From NCBI RefSeq assembly GCF_032911445.1, contig NZ_JAWJEJ010000001.1, positions 2,170,001-2,234,000 of the forward strand: DNA of 64,000 nucleotides. The letters are read 5' to 3'. Below, in pieces: positions 54,163 to 63,238 of the stretch. Position 1 is the first letter of the stretch. Every line of letters starts with the position of its first letter. Below the pieces are notes generated by a model. It was not told where the DNA came from. It saw only the letters and a list, made by a program, of their open reading frames with translations, and searched no databases. The position numbers and the translations under genes were made by a program. This stretch comes from Sphingomonas sp. HF-S4. GTDB taxonomy: Bacteria > Pseudomonadota > Alphaproteobacteria > Sphingomonadales > Sphingomonadaceae.

Positions 54163-55329
54163 TCAAAAGCCTTCGGGCAGGCTGATCGGGCCGACGACTT
54201 CCTCGTAGCGCGCAATCGCGTACCGGTCGGTCATCCCGGCGATGAAGTCAGCGATATGGCGGCTCCGCCAGGGCGCCTCCGCCGGCAGCGCTTCGCGCCA
54301 TTCCTCCGGCATCAGGCCAGGATCGGCGGCATAGGCTGCGAACAGCCCCGCAACCACGCCATGCGCCGCCTCTGCCGCCTCGAGCTGGCTCGGATGGTGA
54401 TAGAGATTGGCGTACATGAAGCGCTTGAGCCCCCGCTCGGCGTCGCGCATCGGGTCCGAAAAGGTGACCAGGCAGCGCCCCGCGGCGCGCACGTCCGCGA
54501 CCGTCTCGATCCCGTCTTCGGCCAGCCGCGTCCGCGTAGTCTCGATCAGATCATTGACCATCTCGCCGATCTGCGAACGGATCAATTCGCTGACCAGCCG
54601 TCGCGCGGGCACGCCGGGGAACTTGGCCTCGACCCGCGCCCAGCCCTCCGCCACCATCGGCAATTCCATCAACTGATCGAGGCACAGCAATCCGGCGCGC
54701 AGGCCATCGTCGATGTCGTGATTGTCATAGGCGATGTCGTCGGCGAGCGCCGCGACCTGCGCCTCGAGCGACGACCATCCGGCCAGCTCCAGCGGAAACG
54801 CGGCATCGGCGGCGGCGAGCGCCCATTCGGGTCGCGTGACCGGGCCATTGTGCTTGGCGAGCCCCTCGAGCGTCTCCCAGGTGAGATTGAGCCCGTTCCA
54901 TAGCGGATATGGCCGGTCGAGCTCGGTCAGCGTGCGCAGCGTATGGCCGTTATGGTCGAACCCGCCCTGCCCGGCCAGCGCCGCCTCCAGCGCATCCTCG
55001 CCGGCATGGCCGAAGGGCGGATGACCGATATCGTGCGCCAGGCACAGCGCCTCGGTCAGGTCCTCGTTGAGACCGAGCGCGCGCGCGATCGTCCGGCCGA
55101 TCTGCGCGACCTCGAGGCTGTGGGTGAGCCGAACGCGGAAATGGTCGCCATCGGGCGCCATGAACACCTGGGTCTTGTGCCGCAGCCGGCGGAAGCTGAT
55201 CGAATGGATGATCCGGTCGCGGTCTCGCTGGAAGGCGTCGCGCGGCCCGCGGACGGCACCGCCTGGTTCGGGGTGGAGGCGACCGCGGCTGGTTTCCGGC
55301 GTACTCGCCCAGGAGGAAATCGCTTTCAC
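54163..55329 (-). CDS. dgt: dGTP triphosphohydrolase-like protein
   Basis: 388 residues from a GTG at 55329, as the N-terminus matches the usual one. HD-domain dNTPase: [20 protein letters not shown], then [11 protein letters not shown] (His), the metal dyad [17 protein letters not shown] (HD) and [15 protein letters not shown]. It cleaves dNTPs to deoxynucleoside and triphosphate, controlling the dNTP pool. The clade of short Dgt-like proteins in alphaproteobacteria. Confidence 0.92.
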   Translation of the reverse strand: MKAISSWASTPETSRGRLHPEPGGAVRGPRDAFQRDRDRIIHSISFRRLRHKTQVFMAPDGDHFRVRLTHSLEVAQIGRTIARALGLNEDLTEALCLAHDIGHPPFGHAGEDALEAALAGQGGFDHNGHTLRTLTELDRPYPLWNGLNLTWETLEGLAKHNGPVTRPEWALAAADAAFPLELAGWSSLEAQVAALADDIAYDNHDIDDGLRAGLLCLDQLMELPMVAEGWARVEAKFPGVPARRLVSELIRSQIGEMVNDLIETTRTRLAEDGIETVADVRAAGRCLVTFSDPMRDAERGLKRFMYANLYHHPSQLEAAEAAHGVVAGLFAAYAADPGLMPEEWREALPAEAPWRSRHIADFIAGMTDRYAIARYEEVVGPISLPEGF

Positions 55330-55383
55330 CCGAAGGGCCCTAGCGGCTCAGGCCTCGCTTGTCGAAGGCTTCGACTGGTCGGA

Positions 55384-57240
55384 TCAGTTCGCCAGCTTGG
55401 TCACCTTCTGCCCGGCCTCGCTGGTGAAGACGAAGCCCGACACCTCTTCCTTGCGCAGCGTGTTGACGAAGGCCTGCGCCTCCGCCGCGGTCTTGAACGG
55501 GCCGGCAAGGACGCGGTTGGTGGCGCGCAGCGGAGTCCACCAGCCGGACTTGCCCTTGAAAGCCGCAGGCGCCTTGGCGACGACCGCCTTCCATGCCTTG
55601 GGCAGGCTGGCCTCGTTGGCGCCGCCGGCGACCTGGACCCAGACGCGCGCGGGCTCGGCGGGCGGCTTCTTGGGCTCAGGCTTCTTGGCCTTGGGATCGG
55701 GCTTGGCCGGCTCCGGCTTCTTCGCAGCCTTGGGCTCGGGCTTGGCCGGTTCGGGCTTGGGCTTCGCGACTGGCTTGGCAGGTTCGGGCGCGGGCCGCGC
55801 GACCTCGGGCGACGCCGCGACGGCGCGCGTGGGCTCGGGCACCGGATCGACCGGCACCGCCGTGACGACCTGCAATTCCTCCGCAGGGATGGTGATCCCG
55901 GCAACGATCGCGGCGAGGACCGAATCCTCCTGCCCCACGCGCGCAGGGCCGGGCGGCGCCGGCTCGGGCGCGGCGGCGATCGCATTGGGCTGGGGCTCGG
56001 GACGCGCAGCAGCGGGAAGCGTAGCCGGGGGTTGCGCTGCCGCGGTAACCGGCGTGCGCGCCGTGTCGCCGACCGAAGCGGCGGCGGGCGTGCCCTGACC
56101 GGGCGGCGTGATCGCGCTCGGCTGTGGCGCGACTTCGCGGCTCGCGGTCTGGACCGGCGCCTCGCGGACCGGGGGCGTGTCGATCTCTTCGGACTTCGGC
56201 TTGGGCAGCGGCTGGACGATCGGCGTTGCCTCGCGCATTACCACCTGCTGTGGCGGGGCGGGCAACGGCGGCGGCGGGGCCGCGGCGGTTTCCACCGGCG
56301 CGGCACGACGGGCGAGCGGCGCGGCGTCACGTTCGTCGCGCTCGCGCTGTCGGCGCGAGCGGCGATCCCTGCTCTTTGGCGCCTCGGCAGCGGACGTGCG
56401 CGTCGGCTGCGTCTGGGCGACCTGAACCGGGCGCGTGGGCACATAGCGCGGCAGTACCGGCGCGAGCCGGGCGTCGGCAACGCGCGCCGCGGTCGGCGAG
56501 ATCTGGCCGAAATGCACGGCGAAGGCGCGATCGGCAGGCGCGAGATTGGCGAGGCGGCGGAAGAAGGGCGCGAGCGAGCTGCCCATATTGCCCGGCATCA
56601 TGCTCGCCGCGATACGCTCGGCACCGGGCATGTCGCCGTTCATCGCGAGGACGAAAGCGCGCGCGCGCCACGCCGCGCGGTCGCTCTTACGCAGCAGCGG
56701 ATCGAGCTGGCGCATCGATTCCTCGACATTACCGGTGATGCCGAGCGACAGCGCGTAGCGACGCACGGTCTCGTCGTCGTCGCGATCGTCCTGGAGCGCG
56801 CGCTTGTAGTCGGCCTGGGCGAGCACGGGCTGGCCGAGCAGGTCATAGGCGAAGCCGCGATCGGCGGCATATTCGCGCGCATTAAGCCCCCGCGCCTCGG
56901 CCGCCTGGAACAGCCGCAGCGCCTCGCCCGGGCGCTCCATCCGCACCAGCGCCGCGCCGCGCCCTGCGAGGATGCCGGGGTTGGAGGCATCGACCGTCTC
57001 GGCACGCGCGAAGAAGGCCAGCGCGGCGGCGGTATCGCCGAGCTTCGCGCTCAGATTCCCCGCCGCGAGCAGCGCACGCACGTTGCGCGGATCGGCGGCG
57101 ACCACGCGCAGCTCCTGCGCGAGCTGGTCGGCGAGCGGATTGGGCGTGGGCATCAGCCCGTGCTGGGCGAGCGCCGGCGCGCCGGTTGCAGCCAGCGCCA
57201 ATGCCAGTGCGATGCCGTCGAGGGAGCCGAGCTGCTTCAT
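55384..57240 (-). CDS. TPR/SPOR-domain periplasmic protein downstream of ftsZ
   Basis: 618 residues from the ATG at 57240 (a GTG six codons upstream is possible). A signal peptide (ending GAPALAQ) leads to TPR-like helices (about 40-200), a long disordered, Pro/Lys/Glu-rich linker with PEPAKP-type repeats (about 260-530), and a C-terminal SPOR domain (VQVAGGANEASLPKAW to SEAGQKVTKLAN). It is likely recruited to division-site peptidoglycan. It follows ftsZ by 89 bases on the same strand, with a hairpin in between. Confidence 0.85.
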   Translation of the reverse strand: MKQLGSLDGIALALALAATGAPALAQHGLMPTPNPLADQLAQELRVVAADPRNVRALLAAGNLSAKLGDTAAALAFFARAETVDASNPGILAGRGAALVRMERPGEALRLFQAAEARGLNAREYAADRGFAYDLLGQPVLAQADYKRALQDDRDDDETVRRYALSLGITGNVEESMRQLDPLLRKSDRAAWRARAFVLAMNGDMPGAERIAASMMPGNMGSSLAPFFRRLANLAPADRAFAVHFGQISPTAARVADARLAPVLPRYVPTRPVQVAQTQPTRTSAAEAPKSRDRRSRRQRERDERDAAPLARRAAPVETAAAPPPPLPAPPQQVVMREATPIVQPLPKPKSEEIDTPPVREAPVQTASREVAPQPSAITPPGQGTPAAASVGDTARTPVTAAAQPPATLPAAARPEPQPNAIAAAPEPAPPGPARVGQEDSVLAAIVAGITIPAEELQVVTAVPVDPVPEPTRAVAASPEVARPAPEPAKPVAKPKPEPAKPEPKAAKKPEPAKPDPKAKKPEPKKPPAEPARVWVQVAGGANEASLPKAWKAVVAKAPAAFKGKSGWWTPLRATNRVLAGPFKTAAEAQAFVNTLRKEEVSGFVFTSEAGQKVTKLAN

Positions 57241-57282
57241 TGAGGGACCGCCAGACACGTCATCGGGTAACGGCCGATGACG

Positions 57283-57322
57283 CGTCGCCGGCGGCTCGTC
57301 GAAACGGGCACCGCCGGCGACG
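57283..57322 (-). terminator. 12-bp perfect hairpin after ftsZ
   Basis: CGTCGCCGGCGG (57283-57294) and CCGCCGGCGACG (57311-57322) flank a 16-base loop, directly after the ftsZ stop. There is no T run, so it may attenuate or stabilise the transcript rather than end it. Confidence 0.5.
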
Positions 57323-57329
57323 AACGCCT

Positions 57330-58796
57330 TTACTGGTTGTTCTGGCTGCGCAGGAACCGCGGGATGTCGAGCGGATCCTTGTCCTCCTCCTCGGTCGCCT
57401 TCGAGGCACCGCGCGAGGCCATCCGCTCGAACAGCGTGCCTCCGGCACGGCGACCGGCGGGCTTGGGTTCGGGCGCGGGCTCCTCGTCGGCGCCGCCGGT
57501 CAGCCAGCGACGGCGGCTGGTGAGTTCGGGTGCCGGAGCGGGCGCCGGTTCGGGCTCGGGCGCGGCTTCGGCCATCGGCTCGCCAAGCAGCAGCTCGTCG
57601 GATTCGTCCTGCGCGGCGACCGGCTCGGGCTCCGGCTCATATGCTTCCGGGATCGGCGCCGCAGCGACGGGCTCGGGTGCTTCGGGCTCGAGAACAGGCT
57701 CGGAGAAGCCGGGCTCGGGCGCAGCTTCGACCGCCGCGGGCTCCGATGCCGCCGCTGCGGCGCTGCGGCGCGGCGTCGCGAAGGAGAAGACGCGCGTCTG
57801 CTCGGGCGCCGGGGCGGCGCGCGCCTGGGCGTCGGCATCGATGCCCGTCGCGACGACCGAGACGCGGATCTTGCCTTCGAGATCGGGGTTGAACGCCGAT
57901 CCCCAGATGATGTTGGCGTCGGGATCGACCAACTCGCGGATGTGGTTCGCGGCTTCGTCGACTTCGAGCAGGCGCATGTCCTCGCCGCCGGTGATCGAGA
58001 CGATGACGCCCTTGGCGCCGTTCATCGAGACGCCGTCGAGCAGTGGATTGGCGATTGCCTTCTGCGCGGCGATCAGTGCGCGATCGTCACCCTCGGCCTC
58101 ACCGGTGCCCATCATCGCCTTGCCCATCTCCTGCATCACCGAGCGGACGTCGGCGAAGTCGAGGTTGATGAGGCCCGGCATGACCATGAGGTCGGTGATG
58201 CCGCGGACGCCCTGCTGGAGCACTTCGTCGGCCATCTCGAACGCCTGCTTGAAGGTCGTGTTGGCGTTGGCGATCAGGAACAGGTTCTGGTTGGGGATGA
58301 CGATCAGCGTGTCGACATACTTCTGAAGCTCTTCGATGCCCGATTCCGCCGACTGCGCGCGGCGCTTGCCTTCGAAGGCGAACGGCTTGGTCACCACGCC
58401 GACGGTGAGGATGCCCATGTCGCGCGCGGCCTTGGCGATCACCGGCGCGGCGCCGGTGCCCGTGCCGCCGCCCATGCCGGCCGCGATGAAGCACATATGC
58501 GCGCCTTCGAGCGCCTTCTGAACCTGATCGATCGTCTCTTCGGCGGCGGCGCGACCGATTTCGGGACGCGAGCCTGCGCCGAGCCCTTGGGTAATCTTCG
58601 CGCCCAGCTGGATGCGATGCCCCGCCGAGGACTGTTTGAGTGCCTGTGCGTCGGTGTTGGCGACGAGGAACTCGACCCCGAGCACGTCGGCGCGGATCAT
58701 ATTCGCGATCGCGTTGCCGCCCGCGCCGCCCACACCGATCACGGTGATCTTGGGCGTCAGCTCGTCAACCTCAGCCGGAAGAAATTCGATGCTCAT
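57330..58796 (-). CDS. ftsZ: Cell division GTPase FtsZ
   Basis: 488 residues from the ATG at 58796 ([15 protein letters not shown] upstream). The tubulin signature [10 protein letters not shown] (109-118) and the T7 loop NLDFADV are present. The GTPase part ends near 330. A long acidic, Pro/Glu/Ala-rich linker follows, and the C-terminal peptide [12 protein letters not shown] that binds FtsA/ZipA-type tethers. It forms the Z ring at midcell. Confidence 0.97.
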   Translation of the reverse strand: MSIEFLPAEVDELTPKITVIGVGGAGGNAIANMIRADVLGVEFLVANTDAQALKQSSAGHRIQLGAKITQGLGAGSRPEIGRAAAEETIDQVQKALEGAHMCFIAAGMGGGTGTGAAPVIAKAARDMGILTVGVVTKPFAFEGKRRAQSAESGIEELQKYVDTLIVIPNQNLFLIANANTTFKQAFEMADEVLQQGVRGITDLMVMPGLINLDFADVRSVMQEMGKAMMGTGEAEGDDRALIAAQKAIANPLLDGVSMNGAKGVIVSITGGEDMRLLEVDEAANHIRELVDPDANIIWGSAFNPDLEGKIRVSVVATGIDADAQARAAPAPEQTRVFSFATPRRSAAAAASEPAAVEAAPEPGFSEPVLEPEAPEPVAAAPIPEAYEPEPEPVAAQDESDELLLGEPMAEAAPEPEPAPAPAPELTSRRRWLTGGADEEPAPEPKPAGRRAGGTLFERMASRGASKATEEEDKDPLDIPRFLRSQNNQ

Positions 58797-58906
58797 TCCA
58801 TATCTCCCTGGCGCCGCCGTCGCGCTGGGGCGGCACCGTTGAACTCCGTGATGCACCAAGGGCCCCACCGACTCTAGTGGAAACAGGCCCGTTCGGTCGT
58901 ATTTCT

Positions 58907-60169
58907 TTAATAATTCGACCGAAACGCCGTCATCAGACGCTGGAGCAGCGCGCCGGGGCTCGTCTTGGTGACCATCTGGTGGCTCGACGGCTCGAGCGCG
59001 CGCAGATCGATCGGATCGGCCGCGGCGAAGCGCGCGAGGCCAGCGAGGGTGGCGAAGGCCGGGCCGGCATGCGCTTCGGGCAGCGCGATCAGCCCTTTGG
59101 GACGTCCGACGCGGACGGCATTGCCGAGCGACTGCTGGGCATAATCGGCGATTCCCTTCAATTCGGCACCGCCGCCGGTGAGGACGATCTGGCGGCCGAT
59201 CGGATCCTGGAAACCGAGCTTCTTGAGCTCCTTCTGGATCTCGCTCATCAGCCGCTCCAGCCGCTGGCGGATCGTCGCATTGAGCTGCGCCTTGGTGATG
59301 CGCGGGCCTTCAGCGCCGTCGTCGGGGATAGCGAGCTGGACGTCGATCATCTCGTGATTGTCGCGCGGCGACAGATTGGCCGAACCGTGGAAGCACTTGG
59401 TGCGCTCGGCCCAGGTCCGTGCGGTGCCGAAAGCCGAGGCGATGTCGTCGGTGATGTCGGCCGAGCCCATCGGGATCGATGCGAGCCCGGCGAGCACGCC
59501 GCCGGCGAACACCGAGACGTTGGTCACCCCTGCGCCGATTTCGACCAAGGCGACGCCCAGTTCGCGTTCCTCGTCGGTGAGGCAGGCGAGCCCGGTGGCG
59601 ACGGGTGCGGCGATGATCGACTTGACCTCGAGATGCGCCGAGCGGACGCACAGATCGAGATTGCGCACCGGCGAGCCCTCGGTCGAGACGACATGGATGT
59701 CGATGCCGAGCCGGTCGGCATGCAGCCCCAGCGGACGCTTCACGCCCGCAAGCCCGTCGATCGTGTAGCAGGTCGGCTGGGCGTGGAGGACCATCTTGCC
59801 CTGCGGATCGATCGCGTCGCGGCCAGCCTTGAGCAGTTCGTCGATATCGGCCTGCTCGACGCGATGTCCGCCGAGATCGGCCTCGAGCTTGACGACGTCG
59901 GAGAGGAGGCCGCCCGCCGAGAAGCTGACCCAGACGTCCTCGATATTGGTACCTGCGATGCGCTCCGCCTGCTCAACCGCCTCGCGGATCGCGAGTTCGG
60001 TGGCGTGCATGTCGGCGACATAGCCGCGCTTGACGCCGCGGCTCTCGCGCTGGCCGGTGCCGAGCACGACGAGCTGGCCGTCGTCGCTGCGCTGCGCGAT
60101 CAGCGCCGAGACCTTGGACGAACCGACGTCGAGCGCGGTGATCAGTCCTTCGGGTACCGTCTTGGCCAT
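58907..60169 (-). CDS. ftsA: Cell division protein FtsA
   Basis: 420 residues. Actin-like ATPase: [12 protein letters not shown] start, nucleotide motif [16 protein letters not shown] and the phosphate loop [12 protein letters not shown]. The C-terminal amphipathic helix ([13 protein letters not shown]) binds the membrane. It tethers FtsZ to the membrane. It sits two bases after ftsQ and 110 bases before ftsZ. Confidence 0.95.
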   Translation of the reverse strand: MAKTVPEGLITALDVGSSKVSALIAQRSDDGQLVVLGTGQRESRGVKRGYVADMHATELAIREAVEQAERIAGTNIEDVWVSFSAGGLLSDVVKLEADLGGHRVEQADIDELLKAGRDAIDPQGKMVLHAQPTCYTIDGLAGVKRPLGLHADRLGIDIHVVSTEGSPVRNLDLCVRSAHLEVKSIIAAPVATGLACLTDEERELGVALVEIGAGVTNVSVFAGGVLAGLASIPMGSADITDDIASAFGTARTWAERTKCFHGSANLSPRDNHEMIDVQLAIPDDGAEGPRITKAQLNATIRQRLERLMSEIQKELKKLGFQDPIGRQIVLTGGGAELKGIADYAQQSLGNAVRVGRPKGLIALPEAHAGPAFATLAGLARFAAADPIDLRALEPSSHQMVTKTSPGALLQRLMTAFRSNY

Positions 60170-60170
60170 C

Positions 60171-61067
60171 TTATTCCCCTGTCACAACGCTCGTCGCGGC
60201 CGCTTGCCCTTGCGGCCGCTGCATCACCATATTCCCGGGCACGCGCATGTCGAAGCGGATCGTACCCTTACGTAGCAGACCCTGCGCCGCATCCAACTCT
60301 GCGAATTTGCGTAAGGACTTAGCCGCCTCTTCCTCGCCCTCGGGAAGCTGGAGCTTCTCGCCGCTGGCGAACACCAGGTCCCAGCGGCGATTGCCGATCC
60401 AGCTTGCCGCCTTGACCAGCGGCTTGAGCGACGGCGCCGCGTCGAGCAGCTTCCGCCGGGCCGGCTCCTGTCCATTGGCGCCCTCGCCGATCAGCAGCGG
60501 CAGATCGGGCATCGCATCGGTCGATACCGGCTCGAGCGGCACGCCCGTCGGATCGACGAGCATCAGCTGGCCGTGGCTCTGCCAGATCGCCGCGGGCTCG
60601 CGCTCGACGATCGCGATGCGCAGGGTGTTGGGCAGGCGACGCGAGACGCGGGCGTCCTTGACCCAGGGATATTTGAGCAGCCGCTCGCGGACCAGAGCGA
60701 GATCGACCAGCGGCATCGCGCGCGAATCCTGATCGAGCGCCTGGGTGTAGACAGTCATCTTGTCCATGCGCTTGATCCCGTCGATCTGGATCTCGTCGAC
60801 CTTCAATCCCGCCTCGCCGACGACATTGGCCGCCGCGACACCCGCCATCGACGGCACGCCGAACCAGGTTGCCACCGCAAGCGCCACCGCGCCGACCGAG
60901 CCGACGATCGTCCAAGTGGCGATGCGGGTGAGCGTCTTCTCGCTGAACGGCAACGCGGCGACCGCCTGGTCGAGCAGGCTCGGCCGCTTCGGGCGACGCG
61001 CGTTCGCCTTCTTCCTGGGCGCCGCACCCCGCCTGGTGGCGGTGCGTTGGACGGGCTTGCGGCTCAA
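60171..61067 (-). CDS. ftsQ: Cell division protein FtsQ
   Basis: 298 residues from a TTG at 61067, overlapping the ddl stop (TTGA). A basic cytoplasmic N-terminus (about 35 residues) is followed by one transmembrane helix (IATWTIVGSVGAVALAVATW), a POTRA domain (LKVDEIQIDGIKRM...) and a C-terminal beta domain. It links early and late divisome proteins. Other starts are possible; the TTG gives the tightest coupling. Confidence 0.88.
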   Translation of the reverse strand: MSRKPVQRTATRRGAAPRKKANARRPKRPSLLDQAVAALPFSEKTLTRIATWTIVGSVGAVALAVATWFGVPSMAGVAAANVVGEAGLKVDEIQIDGIKRMDKMTVYTQALDQDSRAMPLVDLALVRERLLKYPWVKDARVSRRLPNTLRIAIVEREPAAIWQSHGQLMLVDPTGVPLEPVSTDAMPDLPLLIGEGANGQEPARRKLLDAAPSLKPLVKAASWIGNRRWDLVFASGEKLQLPEGEEEAAKSLRKFAELDAAQGLLRKGTIRFDMRVPGNMVMQRPQGQAAATSVVTGE

Positions 61068-61984
61068 GCGAGCGCCTCGTCGACGATGCGCTGGACCAGC
61101 TCGGGATAGGAAATGCCGAGATGCCGCGCCTGTTCGGGGACAAGGCTGAGTGCGGTCATGCCGGGCTGGGTGTTGACCTCGAGCAGGAAGAGGCCCTCGA
61201 CGCCCTGGCTGTCGTCCCAGCGGAAATCGGCGCGCGAGCAGCCCTTGCAACCGAGCAGCCGGTGCGCGTCGAGCGCAATGCGCTTGCACGCATCGGCGAC
61301 GTCCTGGGGGATGTCCGCGGGGAAGACGTGCTCGGTAAGGCCGTCGGTGTATTTGGCGTCGTAATCGTAGAAGCCATTGCGGACGATCAGCTCGGTGACC
61401 CCGAGCGCCTGGTCGCCGAGCACGGCGGTGGTCAGCTCGCGGCCGCGGATGAAGGGTTCGGCGAGGAGTTCGTCGAATTCCTGCCAGGGACCCGCGGCGT
61501 CGGCGCTGATCGGGTTACCCATATTACCTTCGTCGGTGACGATCGCGACGCCGACCGAAGAACCTTCATTGACCGGCTTGAGGACATAAGGGCGCGGCAG
61601 CGGGTCGCGCGCATGCAGTTCCTCGGTGCGGACCATGCGCCCGCCGGGCATCGGGATGCCATGCGGAACCAGCGTCTGCTTGGTGAGCTGCTTGTCGATC
61701 GCGATCACCGAGGTGACCAGGCCGGAGTGGGTGTATTTGAGGCCGAGCAGGTCGAGCGTGCCCTGGACAGTGCCGTCCTCGCCAGGCGTGCCGTGGAGCG
61801 CGTTGAAGACGATGTCGGGTGCGAGTTCGGTCAGCCTGGCCGCGAGATCGCGGCCCATGTCGACGCGGCTGACCTTGTGGCCGAGTCCCTCGAGCGCATC
61901 GGCGACTCCCGCGCCCGACATCAGCGAGACCTCGCGCTCGGCGGACCACCCGCCCATCAACACGGCGATGTGCAACTTGTTCAC
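61064..61984 (-). CDS. ddl: D-alanine--D-alanine ligase
   Basis: 306 residues from a GTG at 61984 overlapping the murB stop (GTGA). ATP-grasp fold: HIAVLMGGWSAEREVSLMSG start, VFNALHGTPGEDGTVQG, YVLKPVNEGSSVGVAIV and EVNTQPGMTALSLVPEQA. It makes D-Ala-D-Ala for the peptidoglycan stem. Typical length. Confidence 0.95.
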   Translation of the reverse strand: MNKLHIAVLMGGWSAEREVSLMSGAGVADALEGLGHKVSRVDMGRDLAARLTELAPDIVFNALHGTPGEDGTVQGTLDLLGLKYTHSGLVTSVIAIDKQLTKQTLVPHGIPMPGGRMVRTEELHARDPLPRPYVLKPVNEGSSVGVAIVTDEGNMGNPISADAAGPWQEFDELLAEPFIRGRELTTAVLGDQALGVTELIVRNGFYDYDAKYTDGLTEHVFPADIPQDVADACKRIALDAHRLLGCKGCSRADFRWDDSQGVEGLFLLEVNTQPGMTALSLVPEQARHLGISYPELVQRIVDEALA

Positions 61985-62916
61985 TTCTCGACCCCGATAC
62001 GCTCTTCGACCGCGCCTTCGGCAAACCTGCCGACGCGCTGAATTTCCCACTCCAGCCCGACGCCGGACTGGGCCTTGACCTTGGCGCGGACGTCCTCGCC
62101 CAGCGCCTCGATATCGGCCGAGGACGCATTGCCCAGATTGAGCAGGAAATTGCAGTGTTTTTCGCTGACCTGCGCATCGCCTCGCCGCAAGCCGCGGCAG
62201 CCGGCGGCGTCGATCAGCGCCCAGGCCTTGTGCCCCTCGGGGTTCTTGAAGGTCGATCCGCCGGTCTTCGAGCGCAGCGGCTGCGATTCCTCGCGCGCGG
62301 CGGCAATGCGGTCCATCTCGACCTGGATCGCGGCGGGGTCGCCGGGCCGGCCGCGGAAGGTCGCGCTGACGACGATCGCGCCTGCGGGCAATTCGCTATG
62401 GCGATAGGTATAGCCGAGATCCGCGAGCTGCAGCGTCCGGCGCTCGCCGCTGCGCAGCACGACTTCGCACTCGATGAGGATGTCCTTTGTCTCGCGGCCA
62501 TAGGCGCCGCCGTTCATCCGCACGAACCCGCCGACGGTGCCGGGGATCGAGCGCAGGAACTCGACGCCGGCGATGCCTGCGTCACGCGCCTTGGAGGAGA
62601 CGAGAATGCCTGAGGCGCCGCCGCCACAGCGCAGCGTGGTGGCGTCGAGCTGCTCGACGCCGGCGAATGCCTTGCCGAGGCGGACGACGACGCCGGGCAC
62701 GCCGCCGTCGCGGACGATCATGTTCGAGCCGAGGCCGAGGCCCATCACCGGCACCGCGGGATCGAGCGCGTAGAGGAAAGTGGCGAGGTCGTCGGCATCG
62801 GCGGGCTCGAACAGCCATTCCGCCGCGCCGCCGCTCTTGAACCACACGAGTGGGGCAAGCGGGGCGGCGTGGGTGAGCTTTCCGCGGACGGGGGGCAAGG
62901 CGTAGCAGACGTTCAT
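61981..62916 (-). CDS. murB: UDP-N-acetylenolpyruvylglucosamine reductase
   Basis: 311 residues. FAD-dependent reductase that completes UDP-MurNAc: VMGLGLGSNMIVRDGG (FAD-binding), SIPGTVGGFVRMNGGAYG and the C-terminal GSTFKNPEG with the catalytic Ser. Type II-like length. Its ribosome binding site (GGGGAGGGGCT-ATG) is formed by the arm of a GC-rich repeat. It overlaps ddl by four bases. Confidence 0.95.
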   Translation of the reverse strand: MNVCYALPPVRGKLTHAAPLAPLVWFKSGGAAEWLFEPADADDLATFLYALDPAVPVMGLGLGSNMIVRDGGVPGVVVRLGKAFAGVEQLDATTLRCGGGASGILVSSKARDAGIAGVEFLRSIPGTVGGFVRMNGGAYGRETKDILIECEVVLRSGERRTLQLADLGYTYRHSELPAGAIVVSATFRGRPGDPAAIQVEMDRIAAAREESQPLRSKTGGSTFKNPEGHKAWALIDAAGCRGLRRGDAQVSEKHCNFLLNLGNASSADIEALGEDVRAKVKAQSGVGLEWEIQRVGRFAEGAVEERIGVEK

Positions 62917-62950
62917 AGCCCCTCCCCTTCAGGGGAGGGGTTGGGGTGGG
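62917..62950 (-). repeat. GC-rich palindromic repeat, copy B
   Basis: The minus-strand core is the same as copy A: ccccaacccctcccc-TGAA-ggggaggggct. It touches the murB start codon. It is inverted relative to copy C, and the two share a central GTCTC-nnn-GAGAC hairpin at 62971-62983. Confidence 0.88.
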
Positions 62951-62989
62951 ACCTCCCCACGGGCGATTGGTCTCGGTGAGACAACGAGG

Positions 62990-63028
62990 CCCCACCCCCA
63001 ACCCCTCCCCTGAAGGGGAGGGGCTTAG
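62990..63028 (+). repeat. GC-rich palindromic repeat, copy C
   Basis: ccccacccccaacccctcccc-TGAA-ggggaggggcttag: the same core as copies A and B, opposite in direction to B. The B-C pair fills the gap between murB and the 64-residue gene. Confidence 0.88.
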
Positions 63029-63043
63029 AGCAGAAGCATTCGC

Positions 63044-63238
63044 TCACTTCCAGCCCCACAGCTTGGCCCATTGCTTCCACGCTTCGAGGTTGGCCTCGGC
63101 TGCTTTCTGCCCGGCTTCCTGCAACGCGGTCATCTGCTTGCCGGCGCCCAGCATCTTCTGCGCCGCGTCCATCTGCGCCTTTTGCGCGCGGAGGATCTCC
63201 CGCTGCATCTCGACGGCGGTGGAGAACCAGTCGCTCAT
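63044..63238 (-). CDS. Small helical hypothetical protein in the mur cluster
   Basis: 64 residues. [29 protein letters not shown] followed by [17 protein letters not shown]: one long amphipathic helix, phasin-like, with a Trp-rich C-terminus. Its ATG overlaps the murC stop by four bases (63235-63238), so it is coupled to murC. No assigned role; it may be a membrane-surface or coiled-coil partner. Confidence 0.75.
   Translation of the reverse strand: MSDWFSTAVEMQREILRAQKAQMDAAQKMLGAGKQMTALQEAGQKAAEANLEAWKQWAKLWGWK

Noticed and set aside
55650..55800. Apparent DNA repeat inside the SPOR protein gene
   Set aside because: It reflects PEPAKP-type protein repeats in the disordered linker, not an independent DNA element.
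54943..57243. Plus-strand frame of about 770 codons
   Set aside because: Antisense to dgt and the SPOR protein; low-complexity Arg/Gly translation.
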